This document shows positions 1 to 8,406 of a stretch of 64,000 nt of DNA, piece by piece; position 1 is the stretch's first letter, and every line of letters starts with the position of its first letter. The stretch comes from Streptomyces koelreuteriae (GTDB lineage Bacteria > Actinomycetota > Actinomycetes > Streptomycetales > Streptomycetaceae). The translations under genes and the position numbers were made by a program. The stretch spans positions 7,502,001 through 7,566,000 of the forward strand of contig NZ_CP075896.1 of assembly GCF_018604545.1 (NCBI RefSeq). Reading direction: 5' to 3'. Below the pieces are notes generated by a model. That model was given only the letters and a program-made list of their open reading frames with translations. It was not told the DNA's origin and did not search any database.

Positions 1-1
1 T

Positions 2-64
2 CCCGGCCTGGGCGCCGAGATCGACGACGACGTCGTCGACCGCTACACAATCGCCCGGTTCTGA
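2..64 (+). CDS. C-terminal end of an enolase-superfamily (mandelate racemase/muconate lactonizing type) enzyme, partial
   Basis: Only the last 20 codons are in the window; the gene starts upstream. The tail reads PGLGAEIDDDVVDRYTIARF and then stops. The PGLG-x-E-(I/V)-D-x-D/E-V pattern is the usual C-terminal ending of sugar-acid dehydratases of the mandelate racemase group (galactonate, fuconate or glucarate dehydratases). It lies 106 bases before the GH30 gene on the same strand, so it may lead the same sugar-use operon. Substrate cannot be told from this fragment. Confidence 0.6.
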   Translation, partial: PGLGAEIDDDVVDRYTIARF

Positions 65-170
65 CCCACCGCCGGGTCAGCGGCGTCCGGCCACGGGACG
101 GCCGGGCGCCGCAGCGAAGTACTTCCTCCATCCGCCTCTCAGACACCTGGCTTTCAAAGGAGATCGCACA

Positions 171-1649
171 GTGTCCACACACCGAAGCCGCCCGAGCCGC
201 AGGAAGATCATCGGCGGAATCGCCGCAGCGGGAGCCGTCGCCGCGGTCAGCCCCTTCGCCGGGGCCTTCAGCGCCCAGGCAGCCGCCTCCGGCAGCTATG
301 TCATCCGGTACGACAAGAAGCGTCAGCAGACGATCCTGGGTCTCGGGTTCGAGATCCAGTCCGACTCCATCGGCTCCAAGAACGACGGGCTGCCGAAGGC
401 CGTCAGCGCTGTACCGTACGACCTCACGCAGTCCGAGCGAACCCGGTTCTACCGGCAGATGCTCAAGGCGGGGCGTTCGGACCGCGGCTTCCGCTACTGC
501 CGCCTCGCGATGGGCCTCTACTACCGGGGCCTCGACGACTCACGCCGCCATATGCGCGGGCGCTACCCCGAACAGGACGAGCTGCTCGCGGACATGATCA
601 AGCAGGCCGGCATCGAGGGCACCTCCGTCGAGTACTGGTCCCCGGCACCGGCCTTCAAGAGCAACAAGTCCTACCTCGGAGGAGGCAGGCTCGCCTCCTT
701 CGCCCGCAAAGACCTCGACGCGCTGGGCGACGCCATGGTGGCCGACCTGGATCACCTCACCGGCAACGGCATCCCGGTGTCCATGTGGGGACTGCAGAAC
801 GAACCCCGCCACAACAACATCCAGAATTATTCGCACTGCCACTACAACGCCGACCAGTACCTGGCCGCCTTCAAGGCCGTGGCGCCCAAGGTCCGCGCCA
901 AGTACCCGGATGTCATGATCATGGCGGACAGCATCGACGGCTGGTCCGGAGCCATCGGGAAGAAGCTCTCCAAGGACCCCGACGCCATGTCCCACATCGA
1001 TGCCTGGACGTACCACCGCATCGGTACCGACAGCAACGAGCAGATGACCAGGAACTTCCGGTCGGGTGCCGCCGGAAAGCCGGTCTTCAACAACGAGTTC
1101 GAGTACCTGGACTTCAAGACCTCGGACTGGCGCTGCATCAACACCGCCCAGTCGATCATGAACTGGATGGTCTTCCAGGACGCGCCCACCTGGTTCTGGC
1201 TCCACGCCCTCAAGCCCATCGGCAACGGCGAAGGGGCCGGCTACTCCCTCGGCTTCTGGCGCCCGCCGTCCGACAAGGACTTCTCCCGCTACCCGGACCT
1301 GAAGCCGGGTCACTGGACCTGGAACCCGCAGAACTGGAACGCCGTCGCGGGCTTCGTGAAGTACATGCCGTGGGACTCCGTGCGCTACATGGTCGACGAG
1401 TCGAAGCGACTGTCGGACCAGCGGATCATGGCCTGGAAGACGCCTTCCGGCAAGGAGGTGTTCGCGATCACCAACCGCTCCGAGACCGAGTCGTTCACCT
1501 ACACCGTGGACACCCAGACCTCCGCGTCGTTCGAGGGGCACCGCTACGGCCCGAAGACGAACGACCAGCGGATCGGCTCCAAGAAGGGCCCCAAGCTGAC
1601 GCTCACCGTTCCGCCGCTCTCGATCGAGTTCTGGGTTCGCGGCGCCTGA
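171..1649 (+). CDS. Secreted GH30-type glycoside hydrolase (candidate endo-beta-1,6-galactanase)
   Basis: A 492-residue protein exported by the Tat route: the N-terminus has SRRKIIGG followed by a hydrophobic stretch and an AQA cleavage-like site near residue 37. The catalytic barrel begins with the GH30-like QTILGLGFEIQSDS (residues 53-66). WSPAP lies at 156-160, the acid/base is expected in GLQNEP (E211) and the nucleophile in NNEFEYL (about residues 307-313), as in clan GH-A. GTG at 171 is preferred because AAGGAG lies at 157-162. A close paralog sits at 32834-34333. Streptomyces GH30 subfamily 5 enzymes cut beta-1,6-galactan; that specificity is inferred from resemblance and from the galactoside-directed neighbours. 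An ABC importer follows 37 bases later, probably in one operon. Confidence 0.8.
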   Translation: MSTHRSRPSRRKIIGGIAAAGAVAAVSPFAGAFSAQAAASGSYVIRYDKKRQQTILGLGFEIQSDSIGSKNDGLPKAVSAVPYDLTQSERTRFYRQMLKAGRSDRGFRYCRLAMGLYYRGLDDSRRHMRGRYPEQDELLADMIKQAGIEGTSVEYWSPAPAFKSNKSYLGGGRLASFARKDLDALGDAMVADLDHLTGNGIPVSMWGLQNEPRHNNIQNYSHCHYNADQYLAAFKAVAPKVRAKYPDVMIMADSIDGWSGAIGKKLSKDPDAMSHIDAWTYHRIGTDSNEQMTRNFRSGAAGKPVFNNEFEYLDFKTSDWRCINTAQSIMNWMVFQDAPTWFWLHALKPIGNGEGAGYSLGFWRPPSDKDFSRYPDLKPGHWTWNPQNWNAVAGFVKYMPWDSVRYMVDESKRLSDQRIMAWKTPSGKEVFAITNRSETESFTYTVDTQTSASFEGHRYGPKTNDQRIGSKKGPKLTLTVPPLSIEFWVRGA

Positions 1650-1686
1650 TCCCTCGCCTCCTCTCGTCCACATTGGAGAACGCACC

Positions 1687-3012
1687 ATGGCACGACCCCG
1701 ATGTCGTTGGCTCACAGCCGTGTCCCTGGCGTCCGTATCCGCGATCACCGCCTCGGCCTGTTCTCCCTCCTCCGGTGGCTCCACCGGGTCGGCGGGTGAC
1801 GGCAAGGGAACGGTCGAGTTCTGGTCCATGCCCTACTGGATCGGCCAGGACGACAAGGTCAAGGAACTCGTCGACGACTTCAACGCGTCGCAGAGCGATG
1901 TGAAGGTCAACCTGACCCAGCTCGAGTGGAAGGACGGCCGCGAGAAGATCAAGCAGGCGATCGCCGCCGGCAAGGGCCCTGATGTGTGGCTCATGAACAA
2001 CGGCCTCGAACTCGACTACCTCAAGGCCCGGTCCCTCGCCCCGCTCGACAAGCTCGGCTACACCGCCGCCGACACCGCGCGGTTCAGCGACCTCGTCGAG
2101 GTCAACGAGTACGAGAACAAGCTGTACGGCGCCCCGCTCTACTTCGACGCCGGCGTCATGCTCTACCGCACCGACGTTCTCAGGAAGTACGGCTACGAGA
2201 AGCCTCCCGCCACCTGGGAGGAGCTCAAGCGGACCGCCTCGGCGATCACCGAGAAGTCCGCAGCGGACGGCGGCAAGATCAGTGGCTGGCAGTTCAAGGG
2301 CATGGACGACCACGTCAACGCCATCAACTCCACCTGGGAGAGCTTCCTCTGCCAGGCCGGCGGCAGCCTGACCTCGCCGGACCACAAGAAGTCGACGCAG
2401 CACACCGAAGCCGGCAAGACCACGATGAACTACATGCGCTCCTTCTACCAGGACAAGACGTCCCCGGTGGGAACCAGCGCGCTCAACGGGTTCATCGACG
2501 GCAAGGTCGCGATGTTCTCCTTCTTCCAGTCCGTCATCGCCAACGTCGAGGCCGGCGGGGACAAGACCGAGGGCAAGTGGGCCGTCGCCCCCATGCCCAA
2601 GGGCCCCGAGAGCGGTTGCTCCATGGTCGGCGGCCACAGCCTCGTCGCCAACGCCCAGGGGCAGGACCTCAAGGCCGCCGGCACCTTCATGAAGTGGCTC
2701 GCCTCGCCCGAACGCAGTGTCCGGTACATGGACTTCCACGCGATCTTCCCGTACGACCCCGCCAAGATCGATCCATCCGTCAAGGCGACGTACGACAAGA
2801 AGATCGCCGGTGATCCGAGCTGGAAGCCCATCCTGGAACAGGCGAGCCGCAACTCGCCCGACCTGGTCCTCCAGGACCGGCACGGCTGGGCCACACGGTG
2901 GGAGGCCCAGAAGTCCGCGATCGTGGCCGGAGTGAACGGCCAGCTGCCGGTGGACGAGGCACTGAAGAGCGTCGACGGCGAAGTCGGCAAGGCACTGGAC
3001 GCGGAGCAGTAG
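1687..3012 (+). CDS. Sugar ABC transporter substrate-binding lipoprotein (MsmE/UgpB type)
   Basis: A 441-residue extracellular solute-binding protein of family 1. The signal ends in a lipobox, TASAC, with C25 as the lipid-modified cysteine. The mature part begins with the usual strand for this family (VEFWSMPYW), and the hinge region around PATWEELKRTA is typical. It should deliver an oligosaccharide to the two permeases that follow (spacing 5 bases, then a 4-base overlap). A GGAG site lies at 1675-1678. No ATPase gene is present, as is common in Streptomyces, where a shared MsiK ATPase energises such importers. Being directly behind the GH30 gene suggests it takes up the products of that enzyme. 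Confidence 0.85.
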   Translation: MARPRCRWLTAVSLASVSAITASACSPSSGGSTGSAGDGKGTVEFWSMPYWIGQDDKVKELVDDFNASQSDVKVNLTQLEWKDGREKIKQAIAAGKGPDVWLMNNGLELDYLKARSLAPLDKLGYTAADTARFSDLVEVNEYENKLYGAPLYFDAGVMLYRTDVLRKYGYEKPPATWEELKRTASAITEKSAADGGKISGWQFKGMDDHVNAINSTWESFLCQAGGSLTSPDHKKSTQHTEAGKTTMNYMRSFYQDKTSPVGTSALNGFIDGKVAMFSFFQSVIANVEAGGDKTEGKWAVAPMPKGPESGCSMVGGHSLVANAQGQDLKAAGTFMKWLASPERSVRYMDFHAIFPYDPAKIDPSVKATYDKKIAGDPSWKPILEQASRNSPDLVLQDRHGWATRWEAQKSAIVAGVNGQLPVDEALKSVDGEVGKALDAEQ

Positions 3013-3017
3013 AAACG

Positions 3018-3965
3018 ATGCACACCGCGACCGAGCTTTCGCCGAAGCTCACCTCGGACCGTGCGGGCGGCCACCCCGACCGCCCGCACGGCCCCGGGCG
3101 CCGCCGGCGCAGGCCCACCGGGGCGCTGGCAGGCTGGCTCTCCGTGGCCCCCGCCCTGCTGGTCATCCTCGGCTTCACCTTCTATCCCATGGTCCAGTCG
3201 ATGCTGCTGAGCACCGACCGGTGGAACATGCTCGGCCCGAAGCAGTTCGTCGGCGCCGAGAACTACGCCACGATCCTCGGGCCGGGCACCTTCCGCGAGA
3301 GCCTCCTCAACACGCTGGTGTTCACCCTCCTCACCCTGGTGGGCACCTACGTCCTGGCCCTGGCCACCGCGATGGCCGCCAACCGTGAACTCGCCTCCGC
3401 CCGGATCGTGCGCACCATCACCGTCCTGCCGGCCGTCATCCCCATGGTGGTGGCGGGCCTGATCTGGAAGTGGCTCTACGAACCGGACCACGGACTGATC
3501 AACACCCTCATCGGCCTCGCCGGCGTGGACGGAGCGCGCTGGCTGTTCGACAACGACCTCGCTCTGCCGGCCGTGGCGCTGGTCAGCGTCTGGAAGGACT
3601 TCGGCATCTACGCGTTGATCCTCCTCGGCGGGCTCCAGCGCATCCCCGCCGAGCTGTACGAAGCGGCCACCATCGACCGCGCGGGGCCCTGGCGGCAGTT
3701 CCGCTCGATCACCCTGCCCATGCTCCGCCCCGCCGCGGCGGCGGTCTTCCTGCTCCTCGTCTTCAACTCCTTCAAGGTCTTCGACCAGGTGTGGGTGATG
3801 ACGGAGGGCGGGCCGGGCACCTCGACGCTGACCGTCGTCACGTTCATCTACACCAAGCTGCTCACCGACGTGGGTGTCGCCTCGGCGGCCTCGGTGGTGC
3901 TGTTCGTGATCCTGCTGCTCATCACGGTGATCCGGCTGCGTCTGACCTCCCGGGAGGAGTCATGA
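3018..3965 (+). CDS. Sugar ABC transporter permease (MsmF/UgpA type)
   Basis: A 315-residue inner-membrane protein with about six hydrophobic helices, starting with GWLSVAPALLVILGFTFYP near residue 40. The EAA loop, which contacts the ATPase, is visible as ELYEAATIDRAGPWRQFRSI around residues 210-230. The ATG at 3018 is chosen because a GGAG lies at 3004-3007 and the longer upstream reading would run back into the preceding gene. It pairs with the permease encoded next, whose start codon overlaps this stop codon (ATGA), so the two are translationally coupled. Confidence 0.85.
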   Translation: MHTATELSPKLTSDRAGGHPDRPHGPGRRRRRPTGALAGWLSVAPALLVILGFTFYPMVQSMLLSTDRWNMLGPKQFVGAENYATILGPGTFRESLLNTLVFTLLTLVGTYVLALATAMAANRELASARIVRTITVLPAVIPMVVAGLIWKWLYEPDHGLINTLIGLAGVDGARWLFDNDLALPAVALVSVWKDFGIYALILLGGLQRIPAELYEAATIDRAGPWRQFRSITLPMLRPAAAAVFLLLVFNSFKVFDQVWVMTEGGPGTSTLTVVTFIYTKLLTDVGVASAASVVLFVILLLITVIRLRLTSREES

Positions 3966-4786
3966 CACGTCGTCCGGCCGAGGGGCTCCCCAGAGCCCTG
4001 TGGCTCTGCCTCATCAGCGTCTTCGCGGGACTGCCCGTCCTGTGGATGGTGCTGACATCACTCCAGCCCATGGAGGAACTCCTCGGCACCAGCGCGCGGC
4101 TCGTCCCGGCCTCGGTGAGCCTCGACGCGTACCGCGAGGTCATCACGAGGTTCCCGTTCTGGGAGTGGTTCGGCAACTCGTTCCTCGTCGCGGCCGCGGT
4201 CGTCGCGGGCAACCTCGTCTTCGACACGCTCGCCGCCTACGGGCTGAGCCGGATCAGGTTCCGCGGCAGACAGGTCGTCCTCACCCTGATCCTCGCCACG
4301 CTGATGATCCCGACCCAGGTCATCCTGGTGCCGCTCTACCTGATGATGCGCGACCTCGGCTGGATCGACACCTACTGGGCGCTCATCATCCCGTTCCTCG
4401 CGAGCCCGGCCGGCATCTTCCTGCTCCGCCAGCACTTCGTCACCCTGCCGATGCAGCTGGACGAGGCCGCGGCGATGGACGGCGCCGGCCGGTTGCGCAC
4501 GCTGTGGAGCGTGCTGCTGCCGAGTTCATGGGCCGCGCTGGGGACGGTCGCGGTGCTCAAGTTCATGTGGACATGGGGAGAGTTCGCCTGGCCCAGCCTG
4601 GTCACCAACAACGAGCTGATGCGGACCCTTCCGGTCGGACTGGCCCGCTTCCAGAACCAGTTCGCGCCTCGCTGGGACCTGCTGATGGCCGGGTCGGTCA
4701 TGGCGGCCGTCCCCGTCGTGCTGGGCTTCGTGCTCCTGCAGCGCCTCTTCGTCCGAGGACTGACCGGCGGCGCAGTGAAGGAGTGA
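3962..4786 (+). CDS. Sugar ABC transporter permease (MsmG/UgpE type)
   Basis: A 274-residue membrane protein, the second channel subunit of the importer encoded at 1687-4786. It has about six helices and the EAA loop QLDEAAAMDGAGRLRTLWSV near residues 160-180, characteristic of the UgpE/MalG side. The ATG lies inside the ATGA overlap with the upstream permease, and GGAGG at 3953-3957 serves as ribosome site. The gene ends 76 bases before the GntR regulator, which carries its own operator-like sequence, so the importer operon may end here. Confidence 0.85.
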   Translation: MTRRPAEGLPRALWLCLISVFAGLPVLWMVLTSLQPMEELLGTSARLVPASVSLDAYREVITRFPFWEWFGNSFLVAAAVVAGNLVFDTLAAYGLSRIRFRGRQVVLTLILATLMIPTQVILVPLYLMMRDLGWIDTYWALIIPFLASPAGIFLLRQHFVTLPMQLDEAAAMDGAGRLRTLWSVLLPSSWAALGTVAVLKFMWTWGEFAWPSLVTNNELMRTLPVGLARFQNQFAPRWDLLMAGSVMAAVPVVLGFVLLQRLFVRGLTGGAVKE

Positions 4787-4842
4787 GTAAGGAAGCGGCC
4801 GACGGCCAGGTACAGGGATCCCGCCGGGGCCCGGCTAGCCGG

Positions 4843-4856
4843 ATATCGGATACGAT
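4843..4856. promoter_or_regulatory. Operator-like site overlapping the promoter of the GntR gene
   Basis: ATATCGGATACGAT lies just upstream of the GntR start. Its reverse strand contains TATCCGATATC, an 11-base word found again unchanged at 12221-12231 before the AKR operon. Near-palindromic sites of this size are typical for FadR-type GntR regulators. TACGAT (4851-4856) fits a -10 box placed six bases before the ATG, which has no convincing Shine-Dalgarno sequence, so the message may be leaderless and the site would block its own promoter. Confidence 0.5.
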
Positions 4857-4862
4857 GGACGG

Positions 4863-5528
4863 ATGGTGGAAAAGGCCTGGGTCGGGCGACTGCCCGCAGT
4901 GAAGAGCAAAGCCGATCTCGTCTACGACAGTCTGCGAGCGGCCATCGCCGAGGGGCAGCTGCGCCCGGGCGAGCGCGTCAACATGGACGAGCTCGCCCGG
5001 GACTTCGGCGTGAGCAAGATCCCTGTCCGCGAGGCGGTCAAGCGGCTGGAATCGGAAGGACTGCTCGTCGCCCGAGTCCATGCCGGCGTGACGGTCGCCG
5101 AGGTCGATGTCACCGAGATGAGGGGCGTCTTCCTCGCACGTGAGGCCATCGACGTCCTGGTGGCCCGCCTCGCGGCCGAGAGCGCCGACGACAAGTTGCT
5201 GACGAGGCTCGAGGAGACTCAGCAGGCCATGCGCGCGGCGCTGGACGAAGCCGCCCTCGACCGTCTGCCGGAACTCAACACGGACTTCCACCAGGCGCTC
5301 GCCGGAGCGACCGGATACCGCATCTTCGGTGAACTGACCGAGCAGCTACTCATGACCATCCGGCGCTATCGCATCGTCGCGCCGACCGACCCGGTCAACT
5401 GGCGTGCCGTGATCGAGGAACACGACACCATCATCGAGGCCTTGCGCACCGGCGACCCCGCCGCCGCGGCCGAAGCGGCGCGCGCCCACACCGTGTCGCA
5501 GGCGCGCCACGAGGTGGAGAGCGACTGA
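4863..5528 (+). CDS. GntR-family transcriptional regulator, FadR subfamily (FCD domain)
   Basis: A 221-residue DNA-binding protein. Residues 15-75 form the winged helix-turn-helix (DELARDFGVSKIPVREAVKRLESEGLL, in pieces). Residues 85-205 are the all-helical FCD ligand domain. Putative metal-binding histidines occur in NTDFHQAL, EEHDTIIEAL and RAHTVS. FadR-type GntR proteins usually sense sugar acids or other carboxylates, which fits the enolase-superfamily enzyme at the left edge and the oxidative sugar operon at 12.8 kb. It probably regulates itself and, through the shared TATCCGATATC word, the operon starting near 12.3-12.8 kb. Confidence 0.85.
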   Translation: MVEKAWVGRLPAVKSKADLVYDSLRAAIAEGQLRPGERVNMDELARDFGVSKIPVREAVKRLESEGLLVARVHAGVTVAEVDVTEMRGVFLAREAIDVLVARLAAESADDKLLTRLEETQQAMRAALDEAALDRLPELNTDFHQALAGATGYRIFGELTEQLLMTIRRYRIVAPTDPVNWRAVIEEHDTIIEALRTGDPAAAAEAARAHTVSQARHEVESD

Positions 5529-5583
5529 GGGAGTCCGGGTACTCCCGAACGCGCCGATCCCCGGGGACGTGGAGTCCCCGGGG
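5529..5583. terminator. Double hairpin between convergent genes
   Basis: Two stem-loops lie right after the GntR stop codon: GGGAGT (5529-5534) pairs with ACTCCC (5541-5546), and CCCCGGGGAC (5559-5568) pairs with GTCCCCGGGG (5574-5583) over a five-base loop. They sit between the rightward GntR gene and the leftward permease gene ending at 5659 and can terminate both. There is no U-tract, as is usual in this group. Confidence 0.7.
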
Positions 5584-5658
5584 ACATGTGTCGTGTCGTG
5601 GCACCGAGCCCGTCGGGCGGGCCGATCGGGCCCGTCGAACGGGCCGGACCGAACCGGA

Positions 5659-6687
5659 TCAGTGGGGCAGCCCGACGGCCCGTTCGCCGCTCCGGCGCTG
5701 CTGGATGACGACGGCCACCACCAGCAGAGCGCCCTGGGCGACGTTCTGCCAGAAGGAGTTGATGCCCTCCACGGTCAGGCCGTTCTCCAGGCAGCCGAGC
5801 AGCGCGACGGCGAGGAGCGTGCCGCCGATTCCGCCCTTGCCGCCCTTGAGGGCGCAGCCGCCGAGAGCCGCCGCGGTGATCGCCTTGAGTTCCAGGCCCT
5901 CGCTGCCGGAGACGGGCTGGCCGGAGCCGGTGCGGGCGGTCAGCAGAACGCCGGCGACCGCGCACACCACGCCGATGAGGGCGTAGACGAAGACCAGGTA
6001 CTTGTTGATGCCGATGCCGGCGAGGCGGGCGGCGGTGTCGTTGCCGCCGATGGCATACAGGTTGCGGCCGATGTCGGTGTACTTGAGCAGCAGATGGACC
6101 GCGAGGGCGGTGACGACCAGGATCCAGACCATCACCGGCAGCCCGGCGATCTTGCCGCGGCCCAGGAAGACGAAGACATCGTCGTTGAGGACGTAGCCCT
6201 GGGCCCGCCCGTCGGACAGCAGCTGCGCGAGGCCCTTGTAGGCGGCGAGTCCGGCGAGCGTCGCGATGGTGGGGTTGACCCGGCCGTAGACGATGACGAC
6301 GCCGTTGAGCAGACCCACCAGCAGGCCGACGCCGATCGCGGCCAGCACGCCGACGAACGCGTGGGAGCCGGAGGTGGTGAAGACCATGGCGCTGACGACG
6401 GAGGCCACGCCGACCTGGGAGCCCACCGAGATGTCCAGCCCGCCACAGATGATCACGACGGTCTGCACGATGGCGAGCAGACCCGTGATGGTGGCGGCCT
6501 CCGCGATCACCTGCATGTTGGACAGGCTCAGGTAGTTGTCGTTGAGGAGGCCGAACAGGACGAGGACGAACACCAGGGCGCCGATGAGGCTGACGTTCTG
6601 TCCACCGAGGCCCGCGAACCGCTTCGGCCGCGGGGGCACTGGGGTTTCCGTGTCCTTGATGTGCGGGGAGGTGCCGGTGATGCTCAT
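5659..6687 (-). CDS. Ribose-type sugar ABC transporter permease (RbsC family)
   Basis: A 342-residue membrane protein of the BPD_transp_2 family with about nine or ten helices. GGLDISVGSQVGVASV near residues 80-100 and the GGNDTAARLAGIGI loop are hallmarks of RbsC/XylH/AraH permeases. It is the last gene of a leftward three-gene importer (binding protein, ATPase, permease); its ATG overlaps the ATPase stop codon (ATGA). Such systems import free monosaccharides. No kinase or regulator is linked, so the sugar cannot be named; the divergent GH97 gene hints at a released galactose or arabinose. Confidence 0.85.
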   Translation of the reverse strand: MSITGTSPHIKDTETPVPPRPKRFAGLGGQNVSLIGALVFVLVLFGLLNDNYLSLSNMQVIAEAATITGLLAIVQTVVIICGGLDISVGSQVGVASVVSAMVFTTSGSHAFVGVLAAIGVGLLVGLLNGVVIVYGRVNPTIATLAGLAAYKGLAQLLSDGRAQGYVLNDDVFVFLGRGKIAGLPVMVWILVVTALAVHLLLKYTDIGRNLYAIGGNDTAARLAGIGINKYLVFVYALIGVVCAVAGVLLTARTGSGQPVSGSEGLELKAITAAALGGCALKGGKGGIGGTLLAVALLGCLENGLTVEGINSFWQNVAQGALLVVAVVIQQRRSGERAVGLPH

Positions 6688-8279
6688 GAGGATGCTCCAG
6701 AGGCGTCGGCGCCGACGATGTCGTCCGCCATCGCGAGGGCGAGTATGGATTCTTCGGTGGCTTCGTCGCGGTCGAGTTCGCCGGTGATCCGGCCCGACTG
6801 CATCACGACGACGCGGTCGGCGAGACCGAGGAGTTCGGGCAGCTCGGATGAGATGACCAGCAGAGCCACGCCCTCCCTCGCCAGGTCGGCGATGATCCGG
6901 TAGATCTCCGCCTTCGCGCCGACGTCGATGCCGCGCGTGGGCTCGTCGAGGATCAGCACCTTCGGCTTACGGGCCAGCCATCGCGCCAGCACGACCTTCT
7001 GCTGATTGCCTCCGGACAGCTTGCGCACCTCGTGCTCGATCGAGGGGGTGCGCACCCGCAGCCGGTCCACGTACTGCTGCGCCAGTCGCCGCTCCGCACC
7101 CCGCCGCACGAAGCGGAATCGGCGCAGCCGGTCCAGGACCACCGTGGAGGTGTTGTCGCGGATCGAGCGGTGCAGGAACAGAGCCTGCGCCTTGCGCTCC
7201 TCCGGGGCCAGCCCGAGACCCGCCCGGACGGCCTCGCCTGGCCTGCCCGGCCGCAGATGCCGGCCGTCCAGGGTGACGACACCGCTGTGGACGGGCAGGT
7301 CACCGGCGAGGGCCAGGGCCAGCTCCGACCGTCCCGCCCCGATGAGTCCGGCCAGCCCGACCACCTCGCCGGCGTGCACCCGGAGGTCGATGCCGGTGAC
7401 GTCGTCGGTGGTGACCCCCTGGACGTCCAGGACCAGGCGGCCGGGGGAGACGCGCTCGCGGGAGAACATCGTGGTCAGGTCGCGGCCGACCATGAGGCGT
7501 ACGAGTTCGCCCTCGTCGGTGGCGTGGGCGTCCTGGACGCCGGCGAGAGCGCCGTCGCGCAGTACGGCGATCCGGTCGGCGAGCTGGAAGATCTCCTGCA
7601 TCCGATGGGACACGTACACGACCGCGATGCCCTGGTCCCGCAGCCGGCGGATCAGTGCGAAGAGCGCCTCGACCTCGTGCTCGGACAGCGAGGAGGTCGG
7701 CTCGTCGAAGGCGATCAGCCGCGCCTGCGTGTCTCCCGTCAACGCACGCATGATCTCGACGAGTTGACGCTGGGCCGGAGTGAGCTCGGAGCCCAGCAGC
7801 CCGGGGTCGAGGACGCCGGCGAACCCGAGCCGCTCCAGGTCCGCCTCGACCCGGCGGAGCAGTTCGGCCCGGTCGAACCACCGTCCGCGCCGACGGGGCA
7901 GCGAGCCGGCGTAGACGTTCTCGGCGACCGAGATGTGCGGGATGATCTCCGGCTCCTGCGGGATGATCCGGATGCCCGCGGCGCGGGCATCGGCGGGGGA
8001 GCCCAGTTCGACGCGCTCGCCGTCCACGACGACCCGGCCCTCGGTCGGTTGATGGTCACCGGTGAGGATCTTCAGCAGGGTGGACTTCCCGGCGCCGTTC
8101 TCGCCCATCAAGGCGGTGACCCGGCCGCCGGGGAAGTCGAGCGAGACGCCGCCCAGCGCTTGGACGGCGCCGAACCGCTTGACCACCCCGGCCACGCCGA
8201 CGGAGCCCGCCGGGGACGGGGCCGCGGCAGGACCGTCGACGAGGCTCGGGCGGTTGTTCGGATCAGGTGCTCTGGTCAT
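6684..8279 (-). CDS. Ribose-type sugar ABC transporter ATP-binding protein, duplicated ATPase (RbsA family)
   Basis: A 531-residue cytoplasmic ATPase with two nucleotide-binding halves. The first Walker A is GENGAGKST (about residues 58-66), with Walker B LIAFDEPTSSLSE. The second half has the usual degenerate P-loop (GLIGAGRSELALAL) but keeps the LSGGNQQKVVLARW signature and LILDEPTRGIDVG. The ATG at 8279 is chosen because GAGGTG lies eight bases upstream; a longer start at 8390 would add 37 residues with no family match. It is separated from the binding-protein gene by a hairpin-rich gap. Confidence 0.85.
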   Translation of the reverse strand: MTRAPDPNNRPSLVDGPAAAPSPAGSVGVAGVVKRFGAVQALGGVSLDFPGGRVTALMGENGAGKSTLLKILTGDHQPTEGRVVVDGERVELGSPADARAAGIRIIPQEPEIIPHISVAENVYAGSLPRRRGRWFDRAELLRRVEADLERLGFAGVLDPGLLGSELTPAQRQLVEIMRALTGDTQARLIAFDEPTSSLSEHEVEALFALIRRLRDQGIAVVYVSHRMQEIFQLADRIAVLRDGALAGVQDAHATDEGELVRLMVGRDLTTMFSRERVSPGRLVLDVQGVTTDDVTGIDLRVHAGEVVGLAGLIGAGRSELALALAGDLPVHSGVVTLDGRHLRPGRPGEAVRAGLGLAPEERKAQALFLHRSIRDNTSTVVLDRLRRFRFVRRGAERRLAQQYVDRLRVRTPSIEHEVRKLSGGNQQKVVLARWLARKPKVLILDEPTRGIDVGAKAEIYRIIADLAREGVALLVISSELPELLGLADRVVVMQSGRITGELDRDEATEESILALAMADDIVGADASGASS

Positions 8280-8365
8280 GTGTCGGTTCACCTCGAAGCC
8301 GTCGTGCGGTGGGCAAGGGGACCCCGGCCGGTTCGCTGGGGGAAGAGGCCGGCCGGGGCCCGGAG

Positions 8366-8395
8366 GGCCGGTGGTCGCAGTGGTGACCACCGGCC
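8366..8395 (-). terminator. Intercistronic hairpin between binding-protein and ATPase genes
   Basis: GGCCGGTGGTC (8366-8376) pairs perfectly with GACCACCGGCC (8385-8395) over an eight-base loop, 11 bases after the stop of the binding-protein gene and before the ATPase gene. A second GC-rich inverted repeat lies around 8312-8355. Hairpins here usually protect or partly terminate the transcript, so that more binding protein than ATPase is made. Confidence 0.55.
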
Positions 8396-8406
8396 GGCAC
8401 AGGGGG

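Noticed and set aside
5569..6903. Open plus-strand frame of 444 codons
   Set aside because: It is antisense to the ribose-type permease and start of the ATPase gene; the Asp/Gly/Ala-rich protein has no domain.
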